Below are positions 20,829 to 29,923 of a DNA stretch of 64,000 nt, piece by piece. This stretch comes from Corynebacterium sp. 13CS0277 (GTDB lineage: Bacteria > Actinomycetota > Actinomycetes > Mycobacteriales > Mycobacteriaceae). Position numbers and translations under genes: made by a program. Every line of letters starts with the position of its first letter. Position 1 is the stretch's first letter. Under the pieces are notes generated by a model. The model was not told where the DNA came from. It saw nothing but the letters and a program-made list of their open reading frames with translations, and did no database searches. Location of the stretch: the NCBI RefSeq assembly GCF_002994655.1, contig NZ_PPDL01000002.1, positions 62,001-126,000 of the forward strand, written 5' to 3'.

Positions 20829-21044
20829 GTGTGTGGATCTGTCTCCCGGGGAGAACAGCGCACATCCGTGGGCTGACGCGGGCTGTGTGCGGCGTACGGG
20901 GGTGCGCGTGTGCGGGGTGTGCGGGGTGGGTGCGGTACCCGTGGGGCGCGCGGGCGGGGCGGTGGGTGTGGGCACAAAGCAAAAGGGTGTGGGAAAGTGG
21001 GAAGCACAAGTGTCATCCCGAGCTGACTCGATCGGAGATCCCCC

Positions 21045-22532
21045 ATGAGTGACGTTGCCGTCATCATCCTGGCCGCCGGCCAGGGCACCCGCATGAAATC
21101 CACCCGGCCTAAGATGCTGCACCACGTGTGCGGCCGCAGCATGCTGGGCCACGCCCTGTTCGCCGCCGCCGGCGTCACCGACCGCAACGTTGTTGCCGTT
21201 GTCGGCCACGGCCGCGACCAGGTCATCCCCGCCATTGAGGCGGAAACCCCGAAGCTGAGCGCCGCCCACGGGCTGGAGCAGGTGCTCATCGCGGTGCAGG
21301 AGCAGCAGAACGGCACCGGCGATGCGGTGGCCTGCGGCCTGGCGGAGCTCGATGCTGCGGCCGGCGGCGCATTTGAGGGCACCGTGCTCGTGACGACCTC
21401 CGACGTGCCGATGCTCAACTCGGAGACTCTCACCAACCTCCTGCAGGAGCACACCACCTCGCCGAAGGCTTCCGTCACGGTGCTCACCGCGACGATTGAG
21501 TCCCCCACCGGCTACGGGCGCATTATCCGCACCGCCGACGGTGAGGTCACCGGCATCGTGGAGGAAAAGGACGCCACCGCGGAGCAGAAGCTCATCGACG
21601 AGATCAACTCCGGTGTGTACGCCTTCGATGCGGCACTGCTGCGGGACGCGGTGGGCCGCCTGGATACGAACAACGCCCAGGGCGAGTTCTACCTCACCGA
21701 CGTCATCGGCATTGCCCGCGCAGAGGACAAGATTGTGCGCGCCCACCGCATCGACGACGCCGCGCTCATCGCCGGTGTGAACGATCGTGTGCAGCTCGCC
21801 GCGATTGCGAAGGAATTCAACCGCCGCCTCTGCGAGAAGGCGATGCGTGGTGGCGCGACCCTGGAGGACCCGGACAGCACCTTCATTGATGTCGATGTGG
21901 AGATCGGCCAGGACGTGCTCATCCACCCCGGTGTGCAGCTCAAGGGGGCGACGAGCATCGCCGATGGTGTGGAGATCGGCCCCGACACCACCCTCATCGA
22001 CATGGAAGTCCACCGCGGGGCGTCCGTGGTGCGCACCCACGCCACGCTCTCCGTCATCGGTGAGGACGCCACCATCGGCCCCTTCACCTACCTGCGCCCC
22101 GGCACCGTCCTCGGCGCCCGCGGCAAGCTCGGCGGCTTCGTCGAGGCGAAGAACGCCACCATTGGCAATGGTTCTAAGGTGCCCCACCTCACCTACATTG
22201 GTGACGCCACCGTCGGCGAAGAGTCCAACATCGGCGCCTCGAGTGTGTTCGTCAACTACGACGGCGTGAACAAGCACCACACCACCATCGGCTCCCACGT
22301 CCGCACCGGCTCCGACACCATGTTCATCGCCCCCGTCACCGTCGGCGACGGCGCCTACTCCGGCGCCGGCACCGTCATCCGCGGCGATGTGCCCGCCGGC
22401 GCACTGGTCGTCTCCGGGGGCCCGCAGCGCATCATCGAAGGCTGGGTGGAGAACAAGCGCCCCGGCACCCCCGCCGCTGAGGCCGCGGCCCGCGCCCACG
22501 CCGCCGGCACCCCGATCGTCGAGCAGGACTAG
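21045..22532 (+). CDS. glmU: Bifunctional GlmU (UDP-GlcNAc synthesis)
   Basis: Acetylates glucosamine-1-phosphate and then uridylylates it to UDP-GlcNAc, for cell-wall synthesis. The 495 residues comprise an N-terminal pyrophosphorylase domain with LAAGQGTRMKS (about 9-19) and RPKMLHHVCGR, and a C-terminal left-handed beta-helix built of hexapeptide repeats (for example IGQDVLIHPGVQLKG, ATIGPFTYLRPGTVLG). The acetyltransferase region KKHHTTIGSHVRTGSDTM-like segment is intact (reads NKHHTTIGSHVRTGSDTM). Start ATG 21045 has GGAG 8 nt upstream. prsA follows on the same strand, but with a 570-bp gap. Confidence 0.97.
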   Translation: MSDVAVIILAAGQGTRMKSTRPKMLHHVCGRSMLGHALFAAAGVTDRNVVAVVGHGRDQVIPAIEAETPKLSAAHGLEQVLIAVQEQQNGTGDAVACGLAELDAAAGGAFEGTVLVTTSDVPMLNSETLTNLLQEHTTSPKASVTVLTATIESPTGYGRIIRTADGEVTGIVEEKDATAEQKLIDEINSGVYAFDAALLRDAVGRLDTNNAQGEFYLTDVIGIARAEDKIVRAHRIDDAALIAGVNDRVQLAAIAKEFNRRLCEKAMRGGATLEDPDSTFIDVDVEIGQDVLIHPGVQLKGATSIADGVEIGPDTTLIDMEVHRGASVVRTHATLSVIGEDATIGPFTYLRPGTVLGARGKLGGFVEAKNATIGNGSKVPHLTYIGDATVGEESNIGASSVFVNYDGVNKHHTTIGSHVRTGSDTMFIAPVTVGDGAYSGAGTVIRGDVPAGALVVSGGPQRIIEGWVENKRPGTPAAEAAARAHAAGTPIVEQD

Positions 22533-22755
22533 CCACCAGTAAGCCGCACCACCCCAGGCGGCCGCCCGGGGTGGCCAGCCTTGCGCGGGTGCCCGCGCTC
22601 TCCCCCGGATGGGGTGGACGCCCTTGCGTGCCGCCCGCGCGCGGGGCGCGGTCGCGTCTGACATCCGCACTGTTCAGGTGGGCTTTCCGGCTGGGCACGC
22701 ATAGCTGTGTGGCCACGCGTGGGGGCGCGCCAACAGTGGGGTGGTCCCCAGCGGT

Positions 22756-22835
22756 TACACTGGTAGCGGACGCGCGCACCACCGGGTGCGGCGTGTGCAG
22801 TTTTCTTCTCTCTTTTTCACTTTTCCTTCGCCACC
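22756..22835 (+). promoter_or_regulatory. Candidate promoter, hairpin and pyrimidine tract upstream of prsA
   Basis: A TACACT -10-like element lies at 22756-22761 without a good -35 box. A hairpin CGCACC-ACCG-GGTGCG (22775-22790) and a CT-rich tract (about 22799-22835) follow, roughly 300 nt before the prsA start. If correct, prsA has a 5' leader of about 335 nt. The remainder of 22533-23104 shows no gene. Confidence 0.35.
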
Positions 22836-23104
22836 CGGCACCACCAGCCCCACCCGATGCCCGTCGAGTGTCTGTGGTGCCACCGCAGCCTCGGGCGCGG
22901 GGCGGCGCAGCGAAAACACAACCACCGCCCCACCACTGAGCTTCTCCCCCGTGTCACCCACTGCGGCGCGCACCGTGTGCCCGGCACGACACCCCCGGGG
23001 AGGACACCACTGGTGGGCGTGGCGTGGGTTCGTTGTTGCCTTGTCGCAGCCTTATACCGGGGCCAACCCACATCAAGGAAGGGTCAGCAGGTACACCCAC
23101 CGCT

Positions 23105-24082
23105 ATGACTACTCACCAGATCGACAACAAGCGCAACCTGATGCTGTTCAGCGGGCGCGCCCACCCCGAACTTGCCGAGGCGATCGCCAAGGAACTGGAC
23201 GTGGACGTCACCCCGATGACGGCCCGCGACTTCGCCAACGGCGAAATCTTCGTCCGCTACGAAGAGTCCGTGCGCGGCTGCGATGCCTTCGTGCTGCAGT
23301 CCCACCCGCAGCCGCTGAACAAGTGGATCATGGAGCAGCTCATCATGATTGATGCGCTCAAGCGTGGTTCCGCGAAGCGCATCACCGCGATCCTGCCGTT
23401 CTACCCCTACGCCCGCCAGGACAAGAAGCACCGCGGCCGCGAGCCGATCTCCGCCCGCCTCATCGCCGACCTGCTCCGCACCGCCGGCGCGGACCGGATC
23501 ATCTCCGTCGACCTGCACACCGACCAGATCCAGGGCTTCTTCGACGGCCCGGTCGATCACATGCACGCCATGCCGATCCTGACCGACTACATCAAGGACA
23601 ACTACAGCCTCGACAACATTGCTGTCGTCTCCCCCGATGCCGGTCGCGTGAAGGTCGCGGAGAAGTGGGCCAAGACCCTCGGCGACGCGCCGCTGGCGTT
23701 CGTGCACAAGACCCGCTCCGTCGACGTCGCCAACCAGGTCGTGGCCAACCGCGTCGTCGGTGACGTCGCCGGCAAGACCTGTGTGCTCCTCGACGACATG
23801 ATTGACACCGGCGGCACCATCGCCGGCGCTGTTGGTGTCCTCCGCGAAGCGGGTGCCACCGACGTCATCATCGCCTGCACCCACGGCGTGTTCTCTGACC
23901 CCGCCCGGGAGCGCCTCTCCCAGTGCGGCGCGAAGGAAGTCATCACCACCGACACCCTCCCCCAGGACCACGAAGGCTGGGACAACCTCACCGTCCTGTC
24001 GATCGCCCCGCTGCTGGCGAAGACGATCAAGGAAGTCTTCGAAAACGGCTCCGTCACCCAGCTGTTTGAGGGCCAGGCCTAA
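23105..24082 (+). CDS. prsA: Ribose-phosphate pyrophosphokinase (PRPP synthetase)
   Basis: Makes PRPP from ribose-5-phosphate and ATP, for nucleotide, His and Trp synthesis and for decaprenylphosphoryl-arabinose in the corynebacterial wall. The 325 residues from ATG 23105 match the family length. Visible marks are FSGRAHPELAEAIA at the N-terminus, the catalytic flexible loop region YARQDKKHRGREPISARL, the pyrophosphate-side DAGRVKVAEKW and the PRPP-binding motif VLLDDMIDTGGTI. It follows glmU as in related genomes, but the usual downstream rplY is absent; an intrinsic terminator follows instead. Confidence 0.97.
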   Translation: MTTHQIDNKRNLMLFSGRAHPELAEAIAKELDVDVTPMTARDFANGEIFVRYEESVRGCDAFVLQSHPQPLNKWIMEQLIMIDALKRGSAKRITAILPFYPYARQDKKHRGREPISARLIADLLRTAGADRIISVDLHTDQIQGFFDGPVDHMHAMPILTDYIKDNYSLDNIAVVSPDAGRVKVAEKWAKTLGDAPLAFVHKTRSVDVANQVVANRVVGDVAGKTCVLLDDMIDTGGTIAGAVGVLREAGATDVIIACTHGVFSDPARERLSQCGAKEVITTDTLPQDHEGWDNLTVLSIAPLLAKTIKEVFENGSVTQLFEGQA

Positions 24083-24154
24083 CGCCTGCACCAAGCCCGA
24101 GAACGCTGAGGCTTGAACGCCTCACCGCCCACGCAACGCGTCGGCAACAAAGAA

Positions 24155-24211
24155 GGGTCCCACCCCAACCCCATCACCGATGGCGGAAGGACACGGTGGG
24201 CCCCTTTTTTT
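24155..24211 (+). terminator. Intrinsic terminator after prsA
   Basis: GGGTCCCACC (24155-24164) pairs with GGTGGGCCCC (24195-24204, one mismatch) and is followed directly by a run of seven T (24205-24211). It is the clearest Rho-independent terminator in the window. The stretch 24212-24724 shows no gene. Confidence 0.85.
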
Positions 24212-24724
24212 CATCCCTCCCCAGCCCCACACACAAGGCTGCATGGTGCCGGGCCGACATCAGGCCGCAACACCACACCGATCAGGCCCCCTACGCCCAA
24301 CCCGGCACGAAGGCTCACAGCATGCACAGACCAGGTGCCACGCCAGCCACTGCGCGGGCGCACGCCGGCAACACCCACCAGCAGTGGTCCCAGATGCCAG
24401 GGCAACTGGTATGAGACATCGGGCCGCGACTTCCCCGCAAACACAAGCCCACACCGCACTCAACACGGACCGCGACCGCAGAGCGATGGGGAAACATCCC
24501 CTTGCATCGGGGGAATCATTCTACTCATTAACACAGGTCAGGGCGATTTTTGTTCCCTTCATCACTTTTTGCCCCCTCCCCTGGCGCAGCCCCGGAAAAG
24601 CCCATAGGATGTCAACACCACCGCCGATAACCACCCGGCGACTGGTTATAACTACATATCGGACCACCACAGCCCCCAGGGCGCACAGTGCGCCCGAACT
24701 GGAAATCCCAAGGACGGTCACCCG

Positions 24725-25447
24725 ATGTACCTCTTGCGTGCCTACGACTACTACAGAGAGCGCCGTGTCTACTCCACGGGAAGCCTCGAATCGTGCCGCG
24801 ACGCCATCTGCTACGCCCACGCCCACCGCCAACCCGACGCGCCCCTGCCCATCGACTGGGCTGACCAGTGGCAGGCCGTCTTCCCTGACTCATTTCCCGA
24901 CTCCCCCTTTGAGGTACGCCAGATTACCCCGGAACTTCTCAAAGGACTGGCCTGTGCAGTCTACGGCTGCGCTCCGGACGAGGTCACCCTCACCGATATC
25001 AACACGCTCGACGACATTGCGCGAGCCTGCCGCCCCGACCCAAAGGTCGGCCTCCCCATCATGCGGAAGATCGTCGACACCCACTTCGAGCGGGCGCAAT
25101 CCCTCTACGGCCGCGTCGAGGACACCACCACGCTGCCCGACAGTCACTGTTCGTACACGATCGACGCCACCCTTGCGGCCGCCGATAACCCCAAGGAGCT
25201 CTTCCTCGAACAGGTCCGCGCAGCCGACGCAGTGGCCGACGACCTCCAAGTACAACTCGATGTCGCGAAGGACCAACTCCGCGATGCAGCCAAAAGTGCC
25301 TACGACAACGGCGTGAGCATCGACGACCTCGCCAAGGCAATCGGCGCCTCACCGGACTTCGCCCGCCGCTATCTGCGCATTGAGGATCAGGAAGCCGACG
25401 GGGTCCACCACGCCCTGAACCGCTTCTTCGGGCTTCATGAGTTTTAA
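24725..25447 (+). CDS. Hypothetical protein with possible C-terminal HTH
   Basis: 240 residues from ATG 24725, with AAGGA about 10 nt upstream. The N-terminus (MYLLRAYDYYRERRVYSTGS) and middle have no recognised domain. Residues about 185-225 (VAKDQLRDAAKSAYDNGVS, then IDDLAKAIGASPDFARRYL) look like a helix-turn-helix of the kind found in small replication- or phage-associated proteins. It lies alone between the prsA terminator and a hairpin at 25483, at the start of the accessory part of the window. A DNA-binding role is only an inference. Confidence 0.7.
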   Translation: MYLLRAYDYYRERRVYSTGSLESCRDAICYAHAHRQPDAPLPIDWADQWQAVFPDSFPDSPFEVRQITPELLKGLACAVYGCAPDEVTLTDINTLDDIARACRPDPKVGLPIMRKIVDTHFERAQSLYGRVEDTTTLPDSHCSYTIDATLAAADNPKELFLEQVRAADAVADDLQVQLDVAKDQLRDAAKSAYDNGVSIDDLAKAIGASPDFARRYLRIEDQEADGVHHALNRFFGLHEF

Positions 25448-25482
25448 GACACGCACCCTCGTGGTCCCGACAGACCGGCCGG

Positions 25483-25504
25483 GGCGGGCAGGCGACTGCC
25501 CGCC
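25483..25504 (+). terminator. Hairpin after the 24725 gene
   Basis: GGCGGGCAG (25483-25491) pairs perfectly with CTGCCCGCC (25496-25504) across a 4-nt loop, 36 nt past the stop codon. Confidence 0.5.
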
Positions 25505-25748
25505 GAGGGAAGCAGCGTCTGGCGTGAGGCCAACTCGTCGCCCTCGCTGTGACTACACCACCGCCTTGCCCGCGCAGCGATTGCTTAACGCGATGCCCGC
25601 AGCGTAAGGCACTGACCCCTCAGCACCGCGAACACTCCAACACTGGCCGCATCGCCTCACCCGCGGTGAGCGCAGGCTGTGCGGCGCGAACGCCCTCTGC
25701 ACCGCCCTGCCGCACGGCTGCCATCCGCGCCCACCTACTGCTACAACC

Positions 25749-25785
25749 CCCGAGCCCCTGTGCATGCACAGGGTCTCGGGCTTTT
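25749..25785 (+). terminator. Orphan terminator-like hairpin
   Basis: CCCGAG and CCCTGTGC pair with GCACAGGG and CTCGGG around an AT loop (25749-25780), followed by CTTTT. No intact gene precedes it, so it may be left from a lost gene. The surrounding 25505-25860 shows no other feature. Confidence 0.5.
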
Positions 25786-25929
25786 CCACGGCCCGGCGGC
25801 AACGTCAGAGCCTGGTTTAAGTGACAAGTATTGAGGGCTAGGGTGGTGTAACTCCAGCCCTGTTGATGGCACGTGTGCCGTAGCAGGCCGGGCAGCACAC
25901 CGTGGTGCGGAACGTGGGGCAGTCGATCA

Positions 25930-26109
25930 GGGCCGCCCCGTTGATGACTGCGGGCGCGCCGGGGGGCGGTGGTGGATCTTGGATACCTACAACTGCCGGC
26001 GTCCTCAGGATGCGTTGGGGGGCGGTCGCCTGCGAAGTTTGAGCTGGCGTTTATCGCGTCGCTGGGGTCTTCCAGTGGCCGGGAGGAGGCGGTGATGGCT
26101 GCCACCTAG
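25930..26109 (+). pseudogene. Decayed C-terminal end of an IS3-type transposase
   Basis: Two overlapping frames together give the typical end of an IS3/IS481-type transposase: DTYNCRRPQDALGG in one frame and RSPAKFELAFIASL, ending at TAG 26107-26109, in the next. This corresponds to the family pattern YN-xxR-xH/Q-xALGG-xSPxxFE. The frame changes in a G-run near 26014-26020. No upstream catalytic DDE region, intact ORF or clear terminal inverted repeat was found. It marks past transposition in the accessory segment. Confidence 0.4.
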
Positions 26110-26331
26110 TTGGCGGGTCCCTGGTCAGGCTGGTTGTCCAGAACAGACCATGCCAAAATTTGACTCAGACCCCCTCGTTATAGCCGCGTAGTTGTTTTGC
26201 TTTCTATCTATTGTGTGCTGTGCGGGGTCTTCGTGCATGCGTGGACGCGCCCGGGGGTGGGCGGCCCGATGGGGCAGGGAACCGTTGTTCGAGGTGAGCT
26301 AGGCAACTCCAAAAACTACGGAAGAGCCGCG

Positions 26332-26368
26332 AAAGCCCGGTGCCGCCACAGAGGCGACACCGGGCTTT
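26332..26368 (-). terminator. Terminator of the small membrane-protein gene
   Basis: AAAGCCCGGTG (26332-26342) pairs perfectly with CACCGGGCTTT (26358-26368), with a further GCC/GGC inner stem. Read on the minus strand it lies 53 bp after the stop at 26422 and ends in TTTC. Confidence 0.7.
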
Positions 26369-26421
26369 CTATCATCCGCAGACGGCAGCTTCAGCGACTG
26401 GCCCGGACGGAAAGACCAGGA

Positions 26422-26601
26422 CTACCTGCGATCCTGCGGGGTAGCCCCAGCAATGAAGAGGAACATCGCCGCCCACAGGGCCAGGAGTGCGGTGGTCCAG
26501 CCCGTGATCCCGAGACCAGGGGTGGTGCTCATGGTCGCGAGCAACGGCCCACAGACTGCGACTGCGATGGCGTAGAAACCGTACTTGGTATAGGTGTGCA
26601 T
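26422..26601 (-). CDS. Small two-helix membrane protein
   Basis: 59 residues from ATG 26601 with a perfect AAGGAGG about 8 nt upstream, which decides the start against the longer frame to 26661. Two hydrophobic segments (KYGFYAIAVAVCGPLLATM and WTTALLALWAAMFLFIAGA) are joined by a short Thr/Pro/Gly loop; the C-terminus is TPQDRR. No family is recognised. The good ribosome binding site and the terminator at 26332-26368 support a real single-gene transcript. Confidence 0.7.
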   Translation of the reverse strand: MHTYTKYGFYAIAVAVCGPLLATMSTTPGLGITGWTTALLALWAAMFLFIAGATPQDRR

Positions 26602-26995
26602 GGTGGACCTCCTTGGGAAGGTACTCGGGGGTGGATTGGGGGTGGACCACCCACAGGACAACGATGATGTTCGCGCTGTGAGTGGGGCGATTTCACCCAG
26701 TGCCCTGGGTTACTGAAATCGTTGGAGTGTCCCCAGCATATGTGTCGAGTGTGGGTTTGGCAAGGATTTCAGGGGAATTGATCTGGCGTGGCGCGGTCGA
26801 TCGGCAGCTGCACCGCCACAGGGAGCAACGCCACGACCATGGCTGCTCCCTTAAGTAACCTGCCAACAAGCACGGAAAACGCGAGGACAAAGAGCATCCA
26901 CCGGCGGCTGAGCTTCCGACAGTGGCAGGCCCGCAGCACCCCTCCCCCACGGGGAGAGGAACCACGGGAACACCACGCCACGGCCCTCTGGGGCC
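26602..26995. other. Intergenic region, no supported gene
   Basis: The only candidate is a 42-codon minus-strand frame (26769-26897, hydrophobic MLFVLAFSVLVGRLLKG) without a good ribosome binding site; it is not called. No hairpin or repeat stands out. Confidence 0.4.
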
Positions 26996-28930
26996 TTACT
27001 TATAGGGGCTGCCCGTATCCGGCCGGTTACCGAAATCCAGGTGCTGGTTTGTCCACGGGATCGGCTCCCCCAACAATGCCCGCAGGTTGTCTTCACGCTC
27101 CAAATCGTTGAAGGTCTGCGGCCCCTTCTTCTCATTGTCCTTAGCCCCACCACGGGCACCCGCACCGACAGGTGCACCCATCATCGGCGGATGCTTCGCC
27201 TGCGAACCCTGCCCCGTGGCATGCGGCTCACCACCACCCGGTGCCGGGGAGGGCGACGGCGTCGGCTGACCCAGATGCCCGCCCCGCGAGCCACCGGGGC
27301 GCTCCAGACCATTCCCCACACCACCATTGCCACCATTGCCGCCGCTGCCGAGGCCGCGAGAACCACGACCGGCACCCACGCCACCCGGAACGCCACCAGG
27401 CATACCGCCACGGCCAAGACCGCCATGCCCCACGCCAGGGGCACCGGCTCTACGCCCTGGGTTCAGCCCATCGGAGCCGCCCTGCCGGTGGCGCGGTACG
27501 CCACCCACGCCAGGAACCCCACCAGCCCTGGGGCCAGCGGCACCAACACCACCGACAACACCCGCGCCCACGCCGGGAGTACCAGCACCAGTACCTCCAC
27601 CGGCTCCCTGGTCGTGACGCGGACCGGAAGGTGTCACGGGCCTCGTCACGTGCGGGGACGCGCCCACACGCGGGCTTGCTCCACCCAAGGAGCCCAAGCC
27701 GCCGATGCCGCCTACACCACCTGCGCCGCTGCCGCCGGCACCACCGGCCAGGCCAGGTGCGGGAGCATTACCGAGGGATCCCACCCCACCAGGGGTAGCG
27801 CCGCCACCCAGGCCACCAAATCCGGTGGCGGACTGCCCGGCGCCGATGCTCTTCAGGTCGTTGAGGTAGGCGTCGACGTTGGCGAAGCTGGCACCCGCAG
27901 CACCCGCACCACCACTGAGGCCTTGCATGCTCGGCAGGCCACCGCCGCCGCTGGTGAGGTTGCCGGAGCCGTTGATCTTCGGGGTGTCCCAGTTCGGGGT
28001 GCGCCCGTTGCCGGTGATGCGGTTCTCCAGCGCACGGCCGCGATCCTTGCCGGAGGCACCGCCGGGGCTGACTTTGCCGACGCCCATGAGGTTGTTGATG
28101 TTGGGCACCCCGTTGGTCAGTTCCCCGTCGAAGTAGGACAAGAAATCGGAGAGCAGGGCCTTCTCGAGGGCGCGGGCTTCGATGGGGTCTTCAACGGCGG
28201 CCACCTCGGCGAGGTGGGCGTCGACTTCACGCTGTCCTGCGGCGTGGATGCTGATGAGATTCTCCGCGTAGTAGGCCATGACTTTGGCGTTATCAGCGAA
28301 GGCGTCGCTGGCGTCGGCCAGCTCTCGGATCGCGTTGGTGGCGGCGACAATGACGTCGCCGCCGTAGTCGTCGGCGATGTAGTTCTTGATCGAGTGCAGG
28401 TCATCGGCGAGCGAACGGGCCGTCGTTTCCAGCGAACGCCACGTATCAGCCAACACCCCGAAGCTGCCGCTGTTAGTGGCAGCGAACGCCGAAGACAGCC
28501 CTTCGAGGGAGCTGCCGCCAGCCGAGGGCGTCGGGAAAGAGAAGTCGTCGAAGACGGGATCGGGCCTGGTGGGGAACTCGATGAGGTCGGCGATCTTGCT
28601 GATCGTGCCGTTGAGGATGTCGTCCAGGCCGGTGGCGAAACCAGCGTCGGCGAGCGCGAAGTTCTTGCTGGTGGCACCGAGGTTGCGGTGCATCCAATCC
28701 ACCTGATCCGCGTAGGTGCGAAGAACCTCAACCGCTGAGCCAAGGTCTCCGTTCAAAACACGAACGTGGGACCTCACGAGTTCACCGAATCCGGGGACCG
28801 GCGAATCGAAAGAATTTCCCCAGGTCATTCGGTCGGGGATCCGAAACAGTCCGAGGGCCTTGCCCACGGCATCACCCGCGTTGTTTTCCGCAGTCTGGAG
28901 TCGGTCGAGGTCGATCTCGAATCCGTCCAT
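26996..28930 (-). CDS. Large Gly-rich protein resembling type VII secretion substrates
   Basis: 644 residues from ATG 28930 with AAGGAG 8 nt upstream. The N-terminal half (1-270) is predicted to be mostly helical and lacks a Sec signal. It begins FEIDLDRLQTAENNAGDAVG and includes MTWGNSFDSPVPGFGELV and long amphipathic helices, in the style of ESX/WXG- and PPE-like proteins. Residues about 290-590 are low-complexity Gly/Ala/Pro repeats, and the end (REDNLRALLGEPIPWTNQHL) is a distinct conserved-looking tail. No secretion ATPase gene is in the window. Two lipoprotein genes lie immediately upstream on the same strand. Assignment to type VII secretion is an inference from architecture. Confidence 0.7.
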   Translation of the reverse strand: MDGFEIDLDRLQTAENNAGDAVGKALGLFRIPDRMTWGNSFDSPVPGFGELVRSHVRVLNGDLGSAVEVLRTYADQVDWMHRNLGATSKNFALADAGFATGLDDILNGTISKIADLIEFPTRPDPVFDDFSFPTPSAGGSSLEGLSSAFAATNSGSFGVLADTWRSLETTARSLADDLHSIKNYIADDYGGDVIVAATNAIRELADASDAFADNAKVMAYYAENLISIHAAGQREVDAHLAEVAAVEDPIEARALEKALLSDFLSYFDGELTNGVPNINNLMGVGKVSPGGASGKDRGRALENRITGNGRTPNWDTPKINGSGNLTSGGGGLPSMQGLSGGAGAAGASFANVDAYLNDLKSIGAGQSATGFGGLGGGATPGGVGSLGNAPAPGLAGGAGGSGAGGVGGIGGLGSLGGASPRVGASPHVTRPVTPSGPRHDQGAGGGTGAGTPGVGAGVVGGVGAAGPRAGGVPGVGGVPRHRQGGSDGLNPGRRAGAPGVGHGGLGRGGMPGGVPGGVGAGRGSRGLGSGGNGGNGGVGNGLERPGGSRGGHLGQPTPSPSPAPGGGEPHATGQGSQAKHPPMMGAPVGAGARGGAKDNEKKGPQTFNDLEREDNLRALLGEPIPWTNQHLDFGNRPDTGSPYK

Positions 28931-29158
28931 GAGTTACTCCTTCGAGTGTCAGAGAATGGGTTGAACAGGGCTCGCCCAACTGGGGCGAACCGGGCACTCC
29001 GCCTCCCCGCTGGCTGCGGGGTCACAGCAGAGCGCTGCAGTTGCTCTAGATACGACCGAGGCGCAAAGTGGTGCCCCCAATTTTTCTGCGACTACCCCCG
29101 AGCAGCGACATGAGGACCGTTTCCCCACGTCAGAATGGAAAGTCGCAACAGTGGACCG

Positions 29159-29923
29159 CTACCCCCGTGGCTCATTTTTCAGTGGAATGTCATCCCCGTA
29201 GATCTTCCGCAGGAACACCTCGTCCTGATACAGCTTTTCCAAGGTTTGCCGAGCAAGCTGACAATGCTCCTGAACGCGGCCTTCACGCACGCCCCCGTAG
29301 TGGGTAACCGCGATGCGGCCCCGCGGAGAGTCGATCGCGATTTGGCAGTTGTCTTCCTGCTCTCCCAGAGCGTCGTAGTCGAGGTAATACGCCCCAGGCA
29401 ACCAGGTATCTTCTGCATCCCCAAACAAATTTTGGGGCAGCACGGTGGTGATGTCTTCGCGGCTGTAGCCCTCCGCCAAAATCTCAGTTTCCTCGCCGAG
29501 CCGCCCGGAGAGATCGAAGTGGGAACAGCTCCAGGAGGTTTGGCGCACACTGTGCATCTGCAAGGGAAGGTACATCCGGATCTTGTAACCAAGCTTCTCG
29601 TAGTGCTCGACCATGTCGTCGGTACAGAGGTTCACCACCTGGAAGTCTTCATCAAACCTGTTGAAGCCTTGCGGCAGACGCCCGTAGTCGACTTGCTCGT
29701 GGAAAGGAACATCCGGATCGGGCTCGTGTCCGGCCTCAGGCTTTGCTTCCCCCTCGGCTTCGACAGCAGGAGCCGAGTCGGCAGCCCGGGCACTGCCCCC
29801 GCCTGAGGCGGCATCGCCGCCGCCCTCAGGGTTAAGCGCGCAGCCCCCGCAGAGCCCACCGACCATCATCACTAGTGCCGCCACCCCGGGGTGCCAGTGC
29901 CTGGGGAGAATACGAGCGCTCAT
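29159..29923 (-). CDS. Putative lipoprotein, paralogue of upstream gene
   Basis: 254 residues. The N-terminal signal ends in GGLCGGC, a weak lipobox, followed by a Gly/Ala/Glu linker and a globular domain from about 72. The globular part begins DVPFHEQVDYGRLPQGFNRF and shares most residues with the neighbour at 29920: LPQNLFGDAEDTWLPGAYYL, CQIAIDSPRGRIAVTHYG and the identical tail EHCQLARQTLEKLYQDEVFL. Conserved cysteines (NLC, WSC, NCQ, HCQ) suggest two disulfides. It resembles DUF3558-like actinobacterial lipoproteins, though not securely. Its ATG overlaps the stop of the upstream gene by 4 bp, so translation is coupled. Confidence 0.8.
   Translation of the reverse strand: MSARILPRHWHPGVAALVMMVGGLCGGCALNPEGGGDAASGGGSARAADSAPAVEAEGEAKPEAGHEPDPDVPFHEQVDYGRLPQGFNRFDEDFQVVNLCTDDMVEHYEKLGYKIRMYLPLQMHSVRQTSWSCSHFDLSGRLGEETEILAEGYSREDITTVLPQNLFGDAEDTWLPGAYYLDYDALGEQEDNCQIAIDSPRGRIAVTHYGGVREGRVQEHCQLARQTLEKLYQDEVFLRKIYGDDIPLKNEPRG

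Noticed and set aside
25549..25824. 91-codon plus-strand frame
   Set aside because: Pro/Arg/Ala/Cys-rich, spans the orphan hairpin at 25749-25780, no binding site.
26769..26897. 42-codon hydrophobic minus-strand frame
   Set aside because: No good ribosome binding site and no recognised homology.
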